Both the position numbers and the translations under genes were made by a program. 58,532 nucleotides of DNA from Betaproteobacteria bacterium (GTDB lineage Bacteria > Pseudomonadota > Gammaproteobacteria > Burkholderiales > SG8-41): positions 1 through 58,532 of the forward strand of contig CANKUB010000013.1 in assembly GCA_947486575.1 (NCBI GenBank). Direction: 5' to 3'. The stretch's first letter is position 1. Each line of letters opens with the position of its first letter. Below, piece by piece: positions 25,652 to 34,193 of the stretch. The notes under the pieces are model-generated. The model searched no databases. It had not been told where the DNA came from and saw only the letters and a list, made by a program, of their open reading frames with translations.

Positions 25652-26656
25652 CTATCGCGGCTTGATACCCGCCTGCTGCGCTATCTTGCGGTAGCGATCG
25701 GAATCTGCGGCAACGAACGCACTGATCTCCTGCGGCGTGTAGCTCACGATAAGGCTGGTGCGTGACGCCTGATAAGCGCGTCCTTCCGGGCTGGCCATAG
25801 CCGCCTTGAAGCCTTCATGCAGCTTGTTGACAACGGTGTCAGGCGTTTCGCTGCGCGCAAAAATCGAACTCCACGAGTAGCTCACAAATTCCGGAAAGCC
25901 GCTCTCCTTCATGGTGGGCACATCGGGCAATATCGGGGCACGTACATCCGCTGTGATCGCCAGCGCGCGCATACGTCCGTCACGAATCAGCGGCGCCGCG
26001 CCGCCACTGTCGATCATGCCGGATGGTATCTGCCCGCCGATAACGTCAGTCATCACTTGCGAGCCGCCCTTATACGGCACAGGCGTGATCGCCAGCCCGT
26101 TGACCAGGCCGAACCAGTGGCTGAGCAATTCGTAGCCCGCAGAGTAATTGCCCACCGGCAGCGCATTACTGGTTTTTTTGGTGAGTACGGCAAATTCTTT
26201 CACGGTTTTCCCGGCGGCGTTGCTGCCCACCACAAACACCGTGGGCGACAGGCCAAACAGGATCACCGGGCGGAATTCCCTGATCGGATCGTACGGCAAG
26301 TCTTTCATCACCACCGGGTTTACGGAAATAGTAGACGTGGTGCCGGTGAGCAACGAATAGCCATCCGCCGCCGCGCCCTTGACCGTCTGCACGGCAATGA
26401 TGCCGCTGCCACCGGGCCGGTTATCCACCACGATGCTCTGTCCCCACAGCTTCGACACCAGCTCGCCGTAAAACCGTGGATTGGCATCGGCACCGCTACC
26501 GGCTGCAAACGGCACCACAATGCGTATCGGCTTCACGGGGTAGGCCTGTCCTGCGCCTGCCGCCGCAGCTTGCGCATTCGCCGACACGCCAGCCGCAATT
26601 GCGGTGTTCGCCAACCATGCCCACCGCAATACCAGACACCAGAACGCTTTTATCAC
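25652..26656 (-). CDS. Bug/TctC-type periplasmic receptor 2
   Basis: About 334 residues. The start is placed at a GTG (26656) because GGAGG lies 4-5 bases upstream; an ATG four codons earlier overlaps that site. A signal peptide is followed by IRIVVPFAAGSGADANPRFY and DGYSLLTGTTSTISVNP. The central PYKGGSQVMTDVIGGQIPSG and the C-terminal LPDVPTMKESG blocks are intact. It diverges from receptor 3 across about 115 bases that must hold both promoters. Confidence 0.88.
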   Translation of the reverse strand: MIKAFWCLVLRWAWLANTAIAAGVSANAQAAAAGAGQAYPVKPIRIVVPFAAGSGADANPRFYGELVSKLWGQSIVVDNRPGGSGIIAVQTVKGAAADGYSLLTGTTSTISVNPVVMKDLPYDPIREFRPVILFGLSPTVFVVGSNAAGKTVKEFAVLTKKTSNALPVGNYSAGYELLSHWFGLVNGLAITPVPYKGGSQVMTDVIGGQIPSGMIDSGGAAPLIRDGRMRALAITADVRAPILPDVPTMKESGFPEFVSYSWSSIFARSETPDTVVNKLHEGFKAAMASPEGRAYQASRTSLIVSYTPQEISAFVAADSDRYRKIAQQAGIKPR

Positions 26657-26771
26657 GACACCCTCCATTGAACCACCGCCAGAAACTGCATTTCAGTTTG
26701 CTATCCCACGTCAAGAACGTCAAGTTTGCGTTGCGTGCATCGCACGAGTGATTTGTGGCAAAGTCACGGCC

Positions 26772-27755
26772 ATGATCATTCGATTCATGGTAACAACAAG
26801 CGCTCTCGCTATAGCGGGCGCCGCAACCGGGTATGTGCAAGCCGCATCAATGCAGGCGTACCCCACCAAGCCCCTGCGCCTACTGGTCGGTTTTTCACCC
26901 GGTGGTGCGTCAGATATCACCACACGCATCCTCGGCCAGAAGCTGAGCGAAGCCTTCGGACAACCGGTGATCACGGACAACCGTGCGGGCGCCAGTGGTG
27001 CAATCGCAGCGCGCATTGTCGCGCAATCCGCGCCTGATGGTTACACGCTGCTTTCTGGCGCTACCAGCATACTCGCGCTCAATCCAGCGATGATGGCAAA
27101 ACCAGGCTACGATTCCATCAAGGATTTCACGCCGGTGTCGCAAACTGTTTCAATGCCACAGGTGCTGGTGGTGCATCCGTCCGTCAAGGCGAGTTCGCTG
27201 AAAGAACTTATCGCGCTGGCGAAAGCACGACCGGGCGAACTGAATTATTCATCGTCGGGTCTAGGTAGCTCCAGCCATCTGGCGATTGAACTGCTCAAGT
27301 ACATGACGGGTATTAACCTTGTGCATGTGCCATTCAAGGGTAGCGGACAATCCATGCCGGCGTTACTGGCTGGACAGGTACAAATGATTTTCGATCCACT
27401 TCCAACGTCACTGCCGCACGTCAAAACCGGCAAACTGCGCGCGCTGGCGATCTCCACCGCCAAACGTTCGCCCGCCATGCCCGATTTGCCCACGGCGGCC
27501 GAAGCGGGTGTGCGTGGCTTTGAAAGCAGCCTGTGGTATGGGCTGCTGCTGCCAGCGGGTGCGTCCAATCCGCTGGTGGATAAACTCAATACAGCCGTCA
27601 ACGATGCACTGCGTTCGCCAGATCTGGTGGAACGGTTCGCAGCGCTCGGCGCGGAGCCCGCAGGCAGCACAGCAATCGCCTTCAGCAAAACCATTGCAGA
27701 GGAAATCACCAAATGGGGTCGTGTCATCAAGAGCGCAGGCATACGCGCCGAATGA
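26772..27755 (+). CDS. Bug/TctC-type periplasmic receptor 3
   Basis: A 327-residue receptor with a signal peptide ending at VQA (about residue 24), the ligand loop LLVGFSPGGASDITTRIL and the blocks APDGYTLLSGATSILALNP and VPFKGSGQSMPALLAGQVQM. ATG at 26772 is used; the frame is open further upstream, but that part is shadow. It overlaps receptor 4 by four bases (ATGA), so the two are one unit. Confidence 0.92.
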   Translation: MIIRFMVTTSALAIAGAATGYVQAASMQAYPTKPLRLLVGFSPGGASDITTRILGQKLSEAFGQPVITDNRAGASGAIAARIVAQSAPDGYTLLSGATSILALNPAMMAKPGYDSIKDFTPVSQTVSMPQVLVVHPSVKASSLKELIALAKARPGELNYSSSGLGSSSHLAIELLKYMTGINLVHVPFKGSGQSMPALLAGQVQMIFDPLPTSLPHVKTGKLRALAISTAKRSPAMPDLPTAAEAGVRGFESSLWYGLLLPAGASNPLVDKLNTAVNDALRSPDLVERFAALGAEPAGSTAIAFSKTIAEEITKWGRVIKSAGIRAE

Positions 27756-28741
27756 GCGATGTGCTCAAAGGGCTATTGACCGCCGCCGCCGCGCTGTGCG
27801 TGCAAACCGTGTGCGCACAAACCGCATCGACAGGGTCGGGACAGCCCTATCCCGCCAAGCCGGTTAAATTCATGGTCGGTTTTGCCGCTGGCGGTGCGGC
27901 TGACGTAACGGCACGCATGCTCGCGCCAAAATTGTCCGAGGCATTGGGGCAACAGATCGTGATCGAAAACCGTGGCGGCTCCGGCGGCCTGCTGGCGTCA
28001 GACGCCGTGGCCAAGTCGCCGCCGGACGGCTACACGTTATTGCTGATGCCTGCCGCCGACACCATACAGCCCGCCATGCGACGCAAAATGCCGTACGATC
28101 TGGAGCGGGACTTTGTGCCGGTGACGCGCATCGTGTATGGGCCGTGGTTTCTGGTGGTGCATCCCTCTGTGCCCGCGACGAACGTGAAGGAACTGGTCGC
28201 ACTGGCACGCACGAATCCGGGAAAACTGAATTACGCGTCATCGGGGGTAGGCAGCTCGGCGCACCTGGTAAGCGAACTGCTCAATTCGCTCGGCAAAATC
28301 AGCATTGCGCACGTGCCTTACAAGGGCATTTCCGATGGCGTCACGGCCACGGCCAGCGGTGAAGTGGATATGATTATCGCCAGTATTCCGGCAGCGACGC
28401 CGCTGATTAACGCCAAACGCGCACGGGCGCTGGGCGTCACCACGGGTCAGCGCACGCCGCTTGCGCCAAACATGCCCACACTCAGCGAATCCGGCTTGCC
28501 GGGCTTTGACCGGTCAGGCTGGTATGGCGTGCTGGCACCCGCAGGTGTGCCGCGCGAAATCGTGGCACGTCTAAACGCGGTCATCGTAAAAATCGTAAAT
28601 ACACCCGAGATGCGGCAAGCCTACATGAAGCAGGGGCTTGATCCATCACCCACCACCACCGATGAGTTTGGCGCATTTATACGAAACGAGATTGCGCAGA
28701 ACATGAAGCTGGTTAAAGCGGCAGGGATTAAAGTGGAGTAA
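27752..28741 (+). CDS. Bug/TctC-type periplasmic receptor 4
   Basis: A 329-residue receptor translated from the ATGA overlap with receptor 3. It has a signal peptide ending near CAQ, the loop FMVGFAAGGAADVTARML and VPYKGISDGVTATASGEVDM. The tandem arrangement with receptor 3 looks like an old duplication, although their ligand loops differ. Confidence 0.92.
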   Translation: MSDVLKGLLTAAAALCVQTVCAQTASTGSGQPYPAKPVKFMVGFAAGGAADVTARMLAPKLSEALGQQIVIENRGGSGGLLASDAVAKSPPDGYTLLLMPAADTIQPAMRRKMPYDLERDFVPVTRIVYGPWFLVVHPSVPATNVKELVALARTNPGKLNYASSGVGSSAHLVSELLNSLGKISIAHVPYKGISDGVTATASGEVDMIIASIPAATPLINAKRARALGVTTGQRTPLAPNMPTLSESGLPGFDRSGWYGVLAPAGVPREIVARLNAVIVKIVNTPEMRQAYMKQGLDPSPTTTDEFGAFIRNEIAQNMKLVKAAGIKVE

Positions 28742-28770
28742 TCCGCTTGCCAAAAATAGGGGACTTCGGG

Positions 28771-29166
28771 TTACACCGCTACAAATCCAGGCAACTTTGC
28801 CGCTTTAACGTCAAACGTCGCCGTAGCCCGGCATCCTAACCGGCGGTTATGCGCACCGATAAGGCAATCCGCAAAATTAGCCGCGCTGTCTTTCCAAAAC
28901 TTGAGGCTTTCTTCGATAGCCGATTCAGCCTCAAACTGAATTTCAGTGGCATCAAGCAGTCCCGAAATTGCTGCTGCAATCACTGGTTTCTTCAAGCCAT
29001 ATCGGCTGCGCAGCACCCATTCGGTTTCCAGAAGAACCGGCAGACTTACAAACACAGGTTCCCCGGCGCTAACTTCACGCTTGATCAAACGGTTGGCTTT
29101 TTCAAATTGCGCTTCGTCGTCACGAACGAGGTAACGAACGAGAACATTGGTGTCGATACCCAGCAT
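28771..29166 (-). CDS. vapC: VapC-type PIN ribonuclease toxin
   Basis: A 131-residue PIN-domain toxin. The acidic residues expected at the metal site are seen: Asp5 in GIDTNVLVRYL, Glu47/Glu49 in LLETEWVL and the Asp of ANFADCLIGA. It should cleave specific RNAs when freed from its antitoxin. Its ATG overlaps the vapB stop by one base (TGATG). Confidence 0.92.
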   Translation of the reverse strand: MLGIDTNVLVRYLVRDDEAQFEKANRLIKREVSAGEPVFVSLPVLLETEWVLRSRYGLKKPVIAAAISGLLDATEIQFEAESAIEESLKFWKDSAANFADCLIGAHNRRLGCRATATFDVKAAKLPGFVAV

Positions 29167-29384
29167 CAGCGGGACAATTGCTCAACAGGCACTGGTTTAC
29201 GTCCCTTTTTGTGCAACATACCCGCGAGTTGTGTGATGCTTTTGTTTTTGATACGCATCACCACGGTACGGTCAGGCATCAACGTAAACGTCATCTGGTC
29301 TCCGGATTTCATACCGAGGAATTCGCGGATTTCTTTAGGAATGGTGGTTTGACCTTTGCTGGTCAGGGTTGCGGCGGTGGTCAT
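29166..29384 (-). CDS. vapB: AbrB-fold antitoxin (VapB type)
   Basis: A 72-residue protein with a SpoVT/AbrB swapped-hairpin domain, LTSKGQTTIPKEIREFLGMK, for DNA binding, and a C-terminal tail (LAGMLHKKGRKPVPVEQLSR) of the sort that wraps around the PIN toxin. TAGGAG lies upstream of the ATG. It is first in the vapBC operon, next to a palindrome that overlaps the promoter. Confidence 0.9.
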   Translation of the reverse strand: MTTAATLTSKGQTTIPKEIREFLGMKSGDQMTFTLMPDRTVVMRIKNKSITQLAGMLHKKGRKPVPVEQLSR

Positions 29385-29399
29385 GGTGAATCTCCTATT

Positions 29400-29424
29400 C
29401 CTTACGTTTCACATTATAGTAAGG
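29400..29424. promoter_or_regulatory. Probable VapBC operator palindrome
   Basis: Inverted repeat CCTTAC (29400-29405) and GTAAGG (29419-29424) with a 13-base spacer that contains the -10 box. This position suits autorepression by the VapB-VapC complex. Confidence 0.55.
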
Positions 29425-29441
29425 AGTCAATGGATAAGCAA
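29413..29441 (-). promoter_or_regulatory. vapBC promoter
   Basis: On the minus strand, TTGCTT (29436-29441), a 17-base spacer and TATAAT (29413-29418), located about 30 bases upstream of the vapB start. Confidence 0.7.
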
Positions 29442-29521
29442 CAACCCATTTCTTTGCAAGATTGGCAGGCACGCCAATCGTAGTCGGCGCAATAGGGGTT
29501 GCGCTCCCAACCCAGTCAACA

Positions 29522-29713
29522 TTAGTAGCAATCGCATACTAAAAAAGGGGGCTTGCCCGGCGAGTGCTTTGGATATTCTGGATCAGGCACAACACGTGAG
29601 AAACGAGGATGACATTGCAATCGGCATTCCTGCTCCAAGTCCCTGCCTTGCCAATTCATAGCGAGGAACACAAACCCAATTCCTGCCAGCACATAAACCG
29701 CAGCAACGAACAA
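29522..29713 (-). CDS. Possible small Cys-containing membrane protein
   Basis: An open frame of 63 codons with one hydrophobic helix (VAAVYVLAGIGFVFLAM) followed by a short tail with four cysteines (ECRLQC and VCDCY) and a Pro-rich middle. The layout resembles small uncharacterised betaproteobacterial membrane proteins. The start codon would be TTG and no ribosome-binding site is clear. The rest of the gene-free stretch 29442-29781 shows nothing else recognisable. Confidence 0.35.
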   Translation of the reverse strand: MFVAAVYVLAGIGFVFLAMNWQGRDLEQECRLQCHPRFSRVVPDPEYPKHSPGKPPFLVCDCY

Positions 29714-29781
29714 GGTGCGTTTACACCCAAAATTTGCGCGAAATTCAATCGCTCAATGTTGCCATACGATGCTAACTACGC

Positions 29782-30747
29782 CTACTGCCGAATCCCCAAA
29801 GCCGTAACCAACTTATCATAAAGTTCAAACTGCTCCTTCACATATTTCTCCGTCTCCAATGGCGAGCGAATCGCCGCGATGCCACCGATGCGCGCGTTGC
29901 CCGCCTGCCAATCAGGATCAGCCGCCAGCCGTGAAAATACACCCGCCCACTTATCGACAATCGGTTTGGGCAAACCCGGTGGCCCCATCAGCGCAGTCCA
30001 GCCGACGATTTTTTCCATGTCGGGAAACCCCGCTTCTTTGGCGCTGGGCGTATCGGGCAATTCTTTGATGCGCGTAGGCGTCACAAAAAGCGCGCGTACA
30101 CGATTGGTCTGCGCCTGCGGAATAACCGTGGGCGCGTTGTTACAGGCGAAATCAACCTGATTGCCGACGACGGCCGTGGTGACCTCGCCCCCGCTCTTGT
30201 AATGTATCCCCACCGCGTGGTCTTTGGTCAAGCCTGCCAGCGACATCAAATATTGCACAGCCATGTTCTGACTGGTGCCCACGCCTGACGTGGCGTAGTT
30301 CAACTTGCCGGGATTTCTACGTAGGCCGCCAATCAGATCGGCCGTATTGCGAACCGCTGACTCGGCCTTGACGAAGCACACGTACGGATTCAATTCAATC
30401 AGCGAAATCATGGTGAATTCATGCCACTTGTAGCCGAGCTTCGACTCAATGGCCGGCAACACAGCGTGCGTGGCAATGCGGCCTACCAGCAACGTGTAGC
30501 CGTCTGGCACGGCAGACTTTACGTACTGGCTGGCGATAGCGCCCGATGCGCCGACTTTATTCAGCGAGACGATGGGCCGACTGTTCAAATGTTTTGAGGC
30601 ATGGTGCGCCACGTTACGTCCGGACAAATCCGAATCACCACCCGCAGCGAATGGAATGACGAACAGGATGGGTTTCGTCGGGTAGTCTTGAGCGGCCACT
30701 TGCGTGGCGAACAGCGCGAACACTGCCGGCAGCAGGATTGATTTCAC
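29782..30747 (-). CDS. Bug/TctC-type periplasmic receptor 5
   Basis: A 321-residue receptor. GTG at 30747 is chosen because AAAGGAAA precedes it and VKSILLPAVFALFATQVAAQ is a clean signal peptide. The ligand loop is FVIPFAAGGDSDLSGRNV, and the later block YKSGGEVTTAVVGNQVDFA replaces the usual VPYKG. It is more divergent from the family than receptors 3 and 4. It stands alone, downstream of the peroxiredoxin on the same strand. Confidence 0.88.
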   Translation of the reverse strand: MKSILLPAVFALFATQVAAQDYPTKPILFVIPFAAGGDSDLSGRNVAHHASKHLNSRPIVSLNKVGASGAIASQYVKSAVPDGYTLLVGRIATHAVLPAIESKLGYKWHEFTMISLIELNPYVCFVKAESAVRNTADLIGGLRRNPGKLNYATSGVGTSQNMAVQYLMSLAGLTKDHAVGIHYKSGGEVTTAVVGNQVDFACNNAPTVIPQAQTNRVRALFVTPTRIKELPDTPSAKEAGFPDMEKIVGWTALMGPPGLPKPIVDKWAGVFSRLAADPDWQAGNARIGGIAAIRSPLETEKYVKEQFELYDKLVTALGIRQ

Positions 30748-30870
30748 GATTGCATTTCCTTTGGTTAATTGAGCCGCCGTAGCCACCGTAGCGCGGAAGA
30801 AGCGCAACGTATTCCGGGGCAGCAATATCATGATCCCCGTAATACGATACGCTCCTTACGCACTACCCAA

Positions 30871-31371
30871 TTACAATTTCCCCAACACATACTCCGCCGA
30901 GCTTACGTCATACTGCCCCGGCTTTTCGAGGTGAAACTGTTTCACCACGCCATTCTCAATCAACATGGCGTAACGCTGACCGCGTATACCCATGCCACGC
31001 GCAGTGAGGTCCTGGTCTACGCCCATGGCTTTAGTGAGCTGCGCGTTGCCGTCGGCCATCATGCGCACTTTGCCTTGTGCCTGGCATTCGCGGCCCCACG
31101 CGGACATGGTCGGTGCATCGTTGACTGACACGCACCACACTTCGTCAATGCCTTTGGCTTTGATTTTGTCGATTGCCTGCACGAAACCGGGCAGGTGACG
31201 CTGCGTTCAAGTCTTGGTAAAGGCTGCGGGCACACCAAACAGCACAATGCGTTTGCCGACTGTGGCCTGCTCAATATCGATTTCATTGGCGCCAAGTGAA
31301 CAGGTGTTTTCCCATTCACCAGCGAGTTCCCACAGCTTGCCGCCGGGGAGGTTGTCGCCTGTCTTGATCAT
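30871..31371 (-). CDS. Prx5-type peroxiredoxin, probable selenoprotein (Sec55)
   Basis: A 166-residue peroxiredoxin if the in-frame TGA at 31207-31209 is read through. The frame is continuous on both sides: VPAAFTKT, TGA, TQRHLPGFVQAI. Cys-containing relatives have VPGAFTPTC followed by HxPGY, so the TGA replaces the peroxidatic cysteine exactly. Other family marks are intact: VWCVSVNDAPTMSAWG, VRMMADGNAQLTKAMG, LTARGMGIRGQRYAM. AAGGAG lies 6 bases before the ATG at 31371. A hairpin with a GGU loop follows the TGA (see the SECIS entry). It should reduce peroxides in the cytoplasm. The alternative is a nonsense mutation or assembly error at that one codon. Confidence 0.85.
31176..31209 (-). 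promoter_or_regulatory. Candidate bacterial SECIS element in the peroxiredoxin gene
   Basis: Numbering from U1 of the UGA: bases 15-19 (CCUGC) pair with 30-34 (GCAGG), there is one C-U mismatch, C21 pairs with G28, and the loop 22-27 is GGUUUC. The loop GGU occupies bases 22-24, as in the E. coli fdhF element, where G23 and U24 are required by SelB. Confidence 0.7.
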
Positions 31372-31506
31372 GTGTGTCTCCTTGGATTTCATCAGTACTG
31401 CCGTGATAGTATAACTCTCGATGCAGTCAATTTACGCATTCAATACAGTTGGTGCCGCCCCTTGCAGCCGCAAGCCGTGGAGGCGATTCATCGAAAGGGA
31501 ATGATC

Positions 31507-32376
31507 ATGGCTATTCAATACGAAAAACTGATGAAGTGCGATATTCCGCTGATCGAACAAACGCTGACCCCTCGCGACACCATGCTCTATGCGCTGGGTG
31601 TGGGGCTCGGCGCTGATCCCATGGATGAGCAGCAGTTGCAGTATGTCTATGAAAAAAATCTCAAGGCGCTGCCGACGATGGCGATTGTTTTGGGCTACCC
31701 CGGCCCGTGGCACGCCACCATGGATACCGGCATTACGCGCAGCCACGTGGTGCATGGCGAGCAGGGATTTGTGATTCACAAGCCGTTGCCGGTGGACGGT
31801 GTGGTCACCGGCAAGACGCGTCTCAAAGCCGTGCTCGACAAGGGCGCGGACAAGGGCGCGCTGCTGCTTACGGAATGCGAAGTGCGCAGCAAGGCCAGCG
31901 GCGAACTGATCTGCACGCTGAACTCCACCACCTTCTGCCGCAAGGACGGCGGCTTCGGCGGGCCTTCCAGTACCACGGCTCCGCAAAAGCCGCTGCATGC
32001 AATACCTGAAAGAGCGCCAGATAAAGTCTGCGATATCGCCACGCTGCCGCAAGCCGCGCTGATTTATCGCTTGTCAGGCGACTACAATCCGCTGCATGCT
32101 GAACCTGCCTATGCGGCCAGAGCGGGCTACAAACAACCAATACTGCACGGACGTGCAACCTTCAGCGTCGCTGGCCACGCGCTGCTCAAAACGTGTTGCG
32201 GTTATGACGCAGCAAAATTCAATAGCATGGAAGGCCGTTTTTCGTCACCCGTGTATCCGGGTGAAACCATACGCACAGAAATGTGGATCGACGGCAGCGT
32301 GGTGACATTTCGCGCCACGGTGCCCACACGCAATGTGACGGTGTTGAATAATGGCCGGGCAGAAATTACTCAATAA
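31507..32376 (+). CDS. MaoC-like enoyl-CoA hydratase (hotdog fold)
   Basis: A 289-residue protein with two hotdog-type halves, like the hydratase-2 (MaoC) region of peroxisomal multifunctional enzymes. The C-terminal half has the hydratase-2 motif YRLSGDYNPLHAEPAYAARAG with the catalytic Asp and His, then QPILHGRATFSVAGHALL. It should hydrate trans-2-enoyl-CoA to (R)-3-hydroxyacyl-CoA, which could feed PHA synthesis or an alternative beta-oxidation. The second ATG (31507) is used, as AAAGGGA sits at proper spacing. The stop codon lies inside an AT-rich element copy. Confidence 0.9.
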   Translation: MAIQYEKLMKCDIPLIEQTLTPRDTMLYALGVGLGADPMDEQQLQYVYEKNLKALPTMAIVLGYPGPWHATMDTGITRSHVVHGEQGFVIHKPLPVDGVVTGKTRLKAVLDKGADKGALLLTECEVRSKASGELICTLNSTTFCRKDGGFGGPSSTTAPQKPLHAIPERAPDKVCDIATLPQAALIYRLSGDYNPLHAEPAYAARAGYKQPILHGRATFSVAGHALLKTCCGYDAAKFNSMEGRFSSPVYPGETIRTEMWIDGSVVTFRATVPTRNVTVLNNGRAEITQ

Positions 32377-32396
32377 AAACAAATAATTATAATACG
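32370..32396 (+). repeat. Dispersed AT-rich element, copy 6
   Basis: TCAATAAAAACAAATAATTA then TAATACG, with one extra A relative to the core. Its TAA supplies the stop codon of the MaoC-like gene, between two convergent genes. Confidence 0.65.
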
Positions 32397-32403
32397 TTCG
32401 CAT

Positions 32404-33057
32404 TTAGTCTTCATGCGCCGAAACGCCGTGGCGCGCAGCCACGCGAATCATCTGCGCGTGCGTTTCCACGCCGAGTTTTTGCCGTATCAGTGATTGATGA
32501 TTCGCCACGGTTTTGTAGCTGAGTTGCAGTTTTTCGGCGATAGCCGTCAGCGTATCGCCCGCAACCAATAGCCGCATCACTTCAAACTCGCGGTTCGATA
32601 ACACATTGAGACTGGCTTCACCGCCGGCCACCGATTGTAACGCAATCGCCTGCGCCATGTCAGCGCTTAAATAGCGTTTGCCCGCAGCCACGCTGCGCAC
32701 GGCATCCACCAGCACTTCCGGCGCACTGGCTTTGGTGACGTAACCCAGCGCGCCTGCCTGAAATGCGCGCGTAGCGAATATCGCCTCTTCGTGCATGCTG
32801 AACATCAGCACTTTCGCACCCGCATCGCGTGCCAGCATGCGGCGCATGGCTTCGATGCCACTCGCGCCCGGCAGCGAAATATCCATCACCACCACATCGG
32901 GAGCAAGTCGCTGAAATTCGCTATATGCATCCGCCGCGTTAGCCGCTTCGCCAATAACGCCGATGCCTGCGCTGCGCTCCAGCAAACGGCGATAACCCTC
33001 GCGCACCACCGAGTGATCGTCCACCAGAAAGACGCGGATTGCTGTCACTGCGTTCAT
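32404..33057 (-). CDS. NarL/FixJ-type response regulator
   Basis: A 217-residue two-domain regulator. The receiver domain has the acidic pocket (VFLVDDHS), the phospho-acceptor Asp in VVVMDISLPG and the Lys in YVTKAS. The LuxR-type HTH is in the C-terminal 65 residues (LSNREFEVMRLLVAG, then LQLSYKTVANHQSLIRQKLG). Its ATG overlaps the stop of the sensor kinase by four bases. The kinase is its expected partner. Confidence 0.93.
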   Translation of the reverse strand: MNAVTAIRVFLVDDHSVVREGYRRLLERSAGIGVIGEAANAADAYSEFQRLAPDVVVMDISLPGASGIEAMRRMLARDAGAKVLMFSMHEEAIFATRAFQAGALGYVTKASAPEVLVDAVRSVAAGKRYLSADMAQAIALQSVAGGEASLNVLSNREFEVMRLLVAGDTLTAIAEKLQLSYKTVANHQSLIRQKLGVETHAQMIRVAARHGVSAHED

Positions 33058-34007
33058 GTTGCCACCCGCGTTACAGGAATCACCGCACGTATGCGAAAGC
33101 CCTCGTCTACCGCCGATTCAATGGCAAGGCCACCGCCCAGCGCCTCAATGCGCTCGCGCATGCCCACCAGCCCCAGCCCCTTTGTGTTGGTGATCTGCGA
33201 CGCGCCCGTACCGTCGTCACTGACATTCAGCGCAAGTTGTGCGCCCTGCCGCGCAAAGCGTATGACCACGTTGCGCGCTTGCGCGTGGCGCGCCACGTTA
33301 TTTAACGCCTCTTGCACCAGCCGGTAGCACGTCATGCTTTCATTCTCTTTTAAATTCTCGATAGCCGCATCAGCCTCATCGACTTCAAGCGTCGCGCGCG
33401 TGAGCGGATTGCGTGCCTGCCATTGTGTGAGCAGATGTTCCAGCGCCGCCGTCAAACCCAGCTCATCCAGCCCCGCCGGTCGCAAGCGGCGCAGCATATC
33501 GCGTATGGTGTTCTGCACGTGGTTGGTGACGTCGATAATCGACAGCGCCGCCCCATATATGTCTTCACTTATACCAGCGCTCCAATCGCGTATCGACACC
33601 GCATCAATCTTGATCGCGTTCAAGTGCTGCCCCATTTCGTCGTGAAGTTCGCGCGCCAGTTGCTTGCGCTCGTCTTCCTGCACCTGCACATGCGATAGCG
33701 ACAAGCGGCGATTTTCGACCAACGTTTCCGCCAACTGCTTTTCCAGCGCCATGCGGCGCGCGAGTTCAACCCGTGCCTCAAGAACGCGCCGCCAGCCAAA
33801 CCACGCCAACGCCAGCGCCATAAACAGAAACACGCCAGGCAGTTCGTCGGCCTGATAGCGCTCCCACGGACGGGTCAGCGCCAGCACTTTTTCGCTTAAT
33901 TCAAAGGCCGCACTCAAGCCAAAAAAAATGACCGTGCCCGCCAGCACCCAAACCAGATCACGGCCTGAAGTGCTGCGGCTGATACCACTCTGTACAACGA
34001 CCGTCAT
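33054..34007 (-). CDS. NarL-family sensor histidine kinase
   Basis: A 317-residue kinase with two membrane helices near the N-terminus (about 20-35 and 58-70) around a short periplasmic loop, a coiled linker, a HisKA_3 dimerisation box (ERKQLARELHDEMGQHLNAI, His phosphorylated) and an ATPase domain with NNVARHA and GLGLVGMRERIEALGG. The stimulus cannot be read from the short periplasmic part. It is divergent from the TonB receptor gene, which may be a target of the pair. Confidence 0.92.
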   Translation of the reverse strand: MTVVVQSGISRSTSGRDLVWVLAGTVIFFGLSAAFELSEKVLALTRPWERYQADELPGVFLFMALALAWFGWRRVLEARVELARRMALEKQLAETLVENRRLSLSHVQVQEDERKQLARELHDEMGQHLNAIKIDAVSIRDWSAGISEDIYGAALSIIDVTNHVQNTIRDMLRRLRPAGLDELGLTAALEHLLTQWQARNPLTRATLEVDEADAAIENLKENESMTCYRLVQEALNNVARHAQARNVVIRFARQGAQLALNVSDDGTGASQITNTKGLGLVGMRERIEALGGGLAIESAVDEGFRIRAVIPVTRVAT

Positions 34008-34193
34008 GACACACCTTTCGGGTTAAGCGGGAAAAATTCCCGTTATTTATCGGGAACTTCCTCACCACGCAATAGGTATGGCAAATGCAATACTACAAAC
34101 AGTCTGGTCGCCCATAAAAATCGTCCAAAAGATGGCGCAGGAGTTACACGCCGCGGTCACCAGCAAAAGCCAACACCGCCAGAAAGGGAGATT

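Noticed and set aside
26604-26771. N-terminal extension of Bug receptor 3
   Set aside because: The true signal peptide begins at the ATG at 26772; the upstream part overlaps receptor 2 on the other strand.
31200-31215. Peroxiredoxin interruption considered as a frameshift
   Set aside because: The two halves are in the same frame (codon starts 31209 and 31182 differ by 27), so only the TGA codon separates them.
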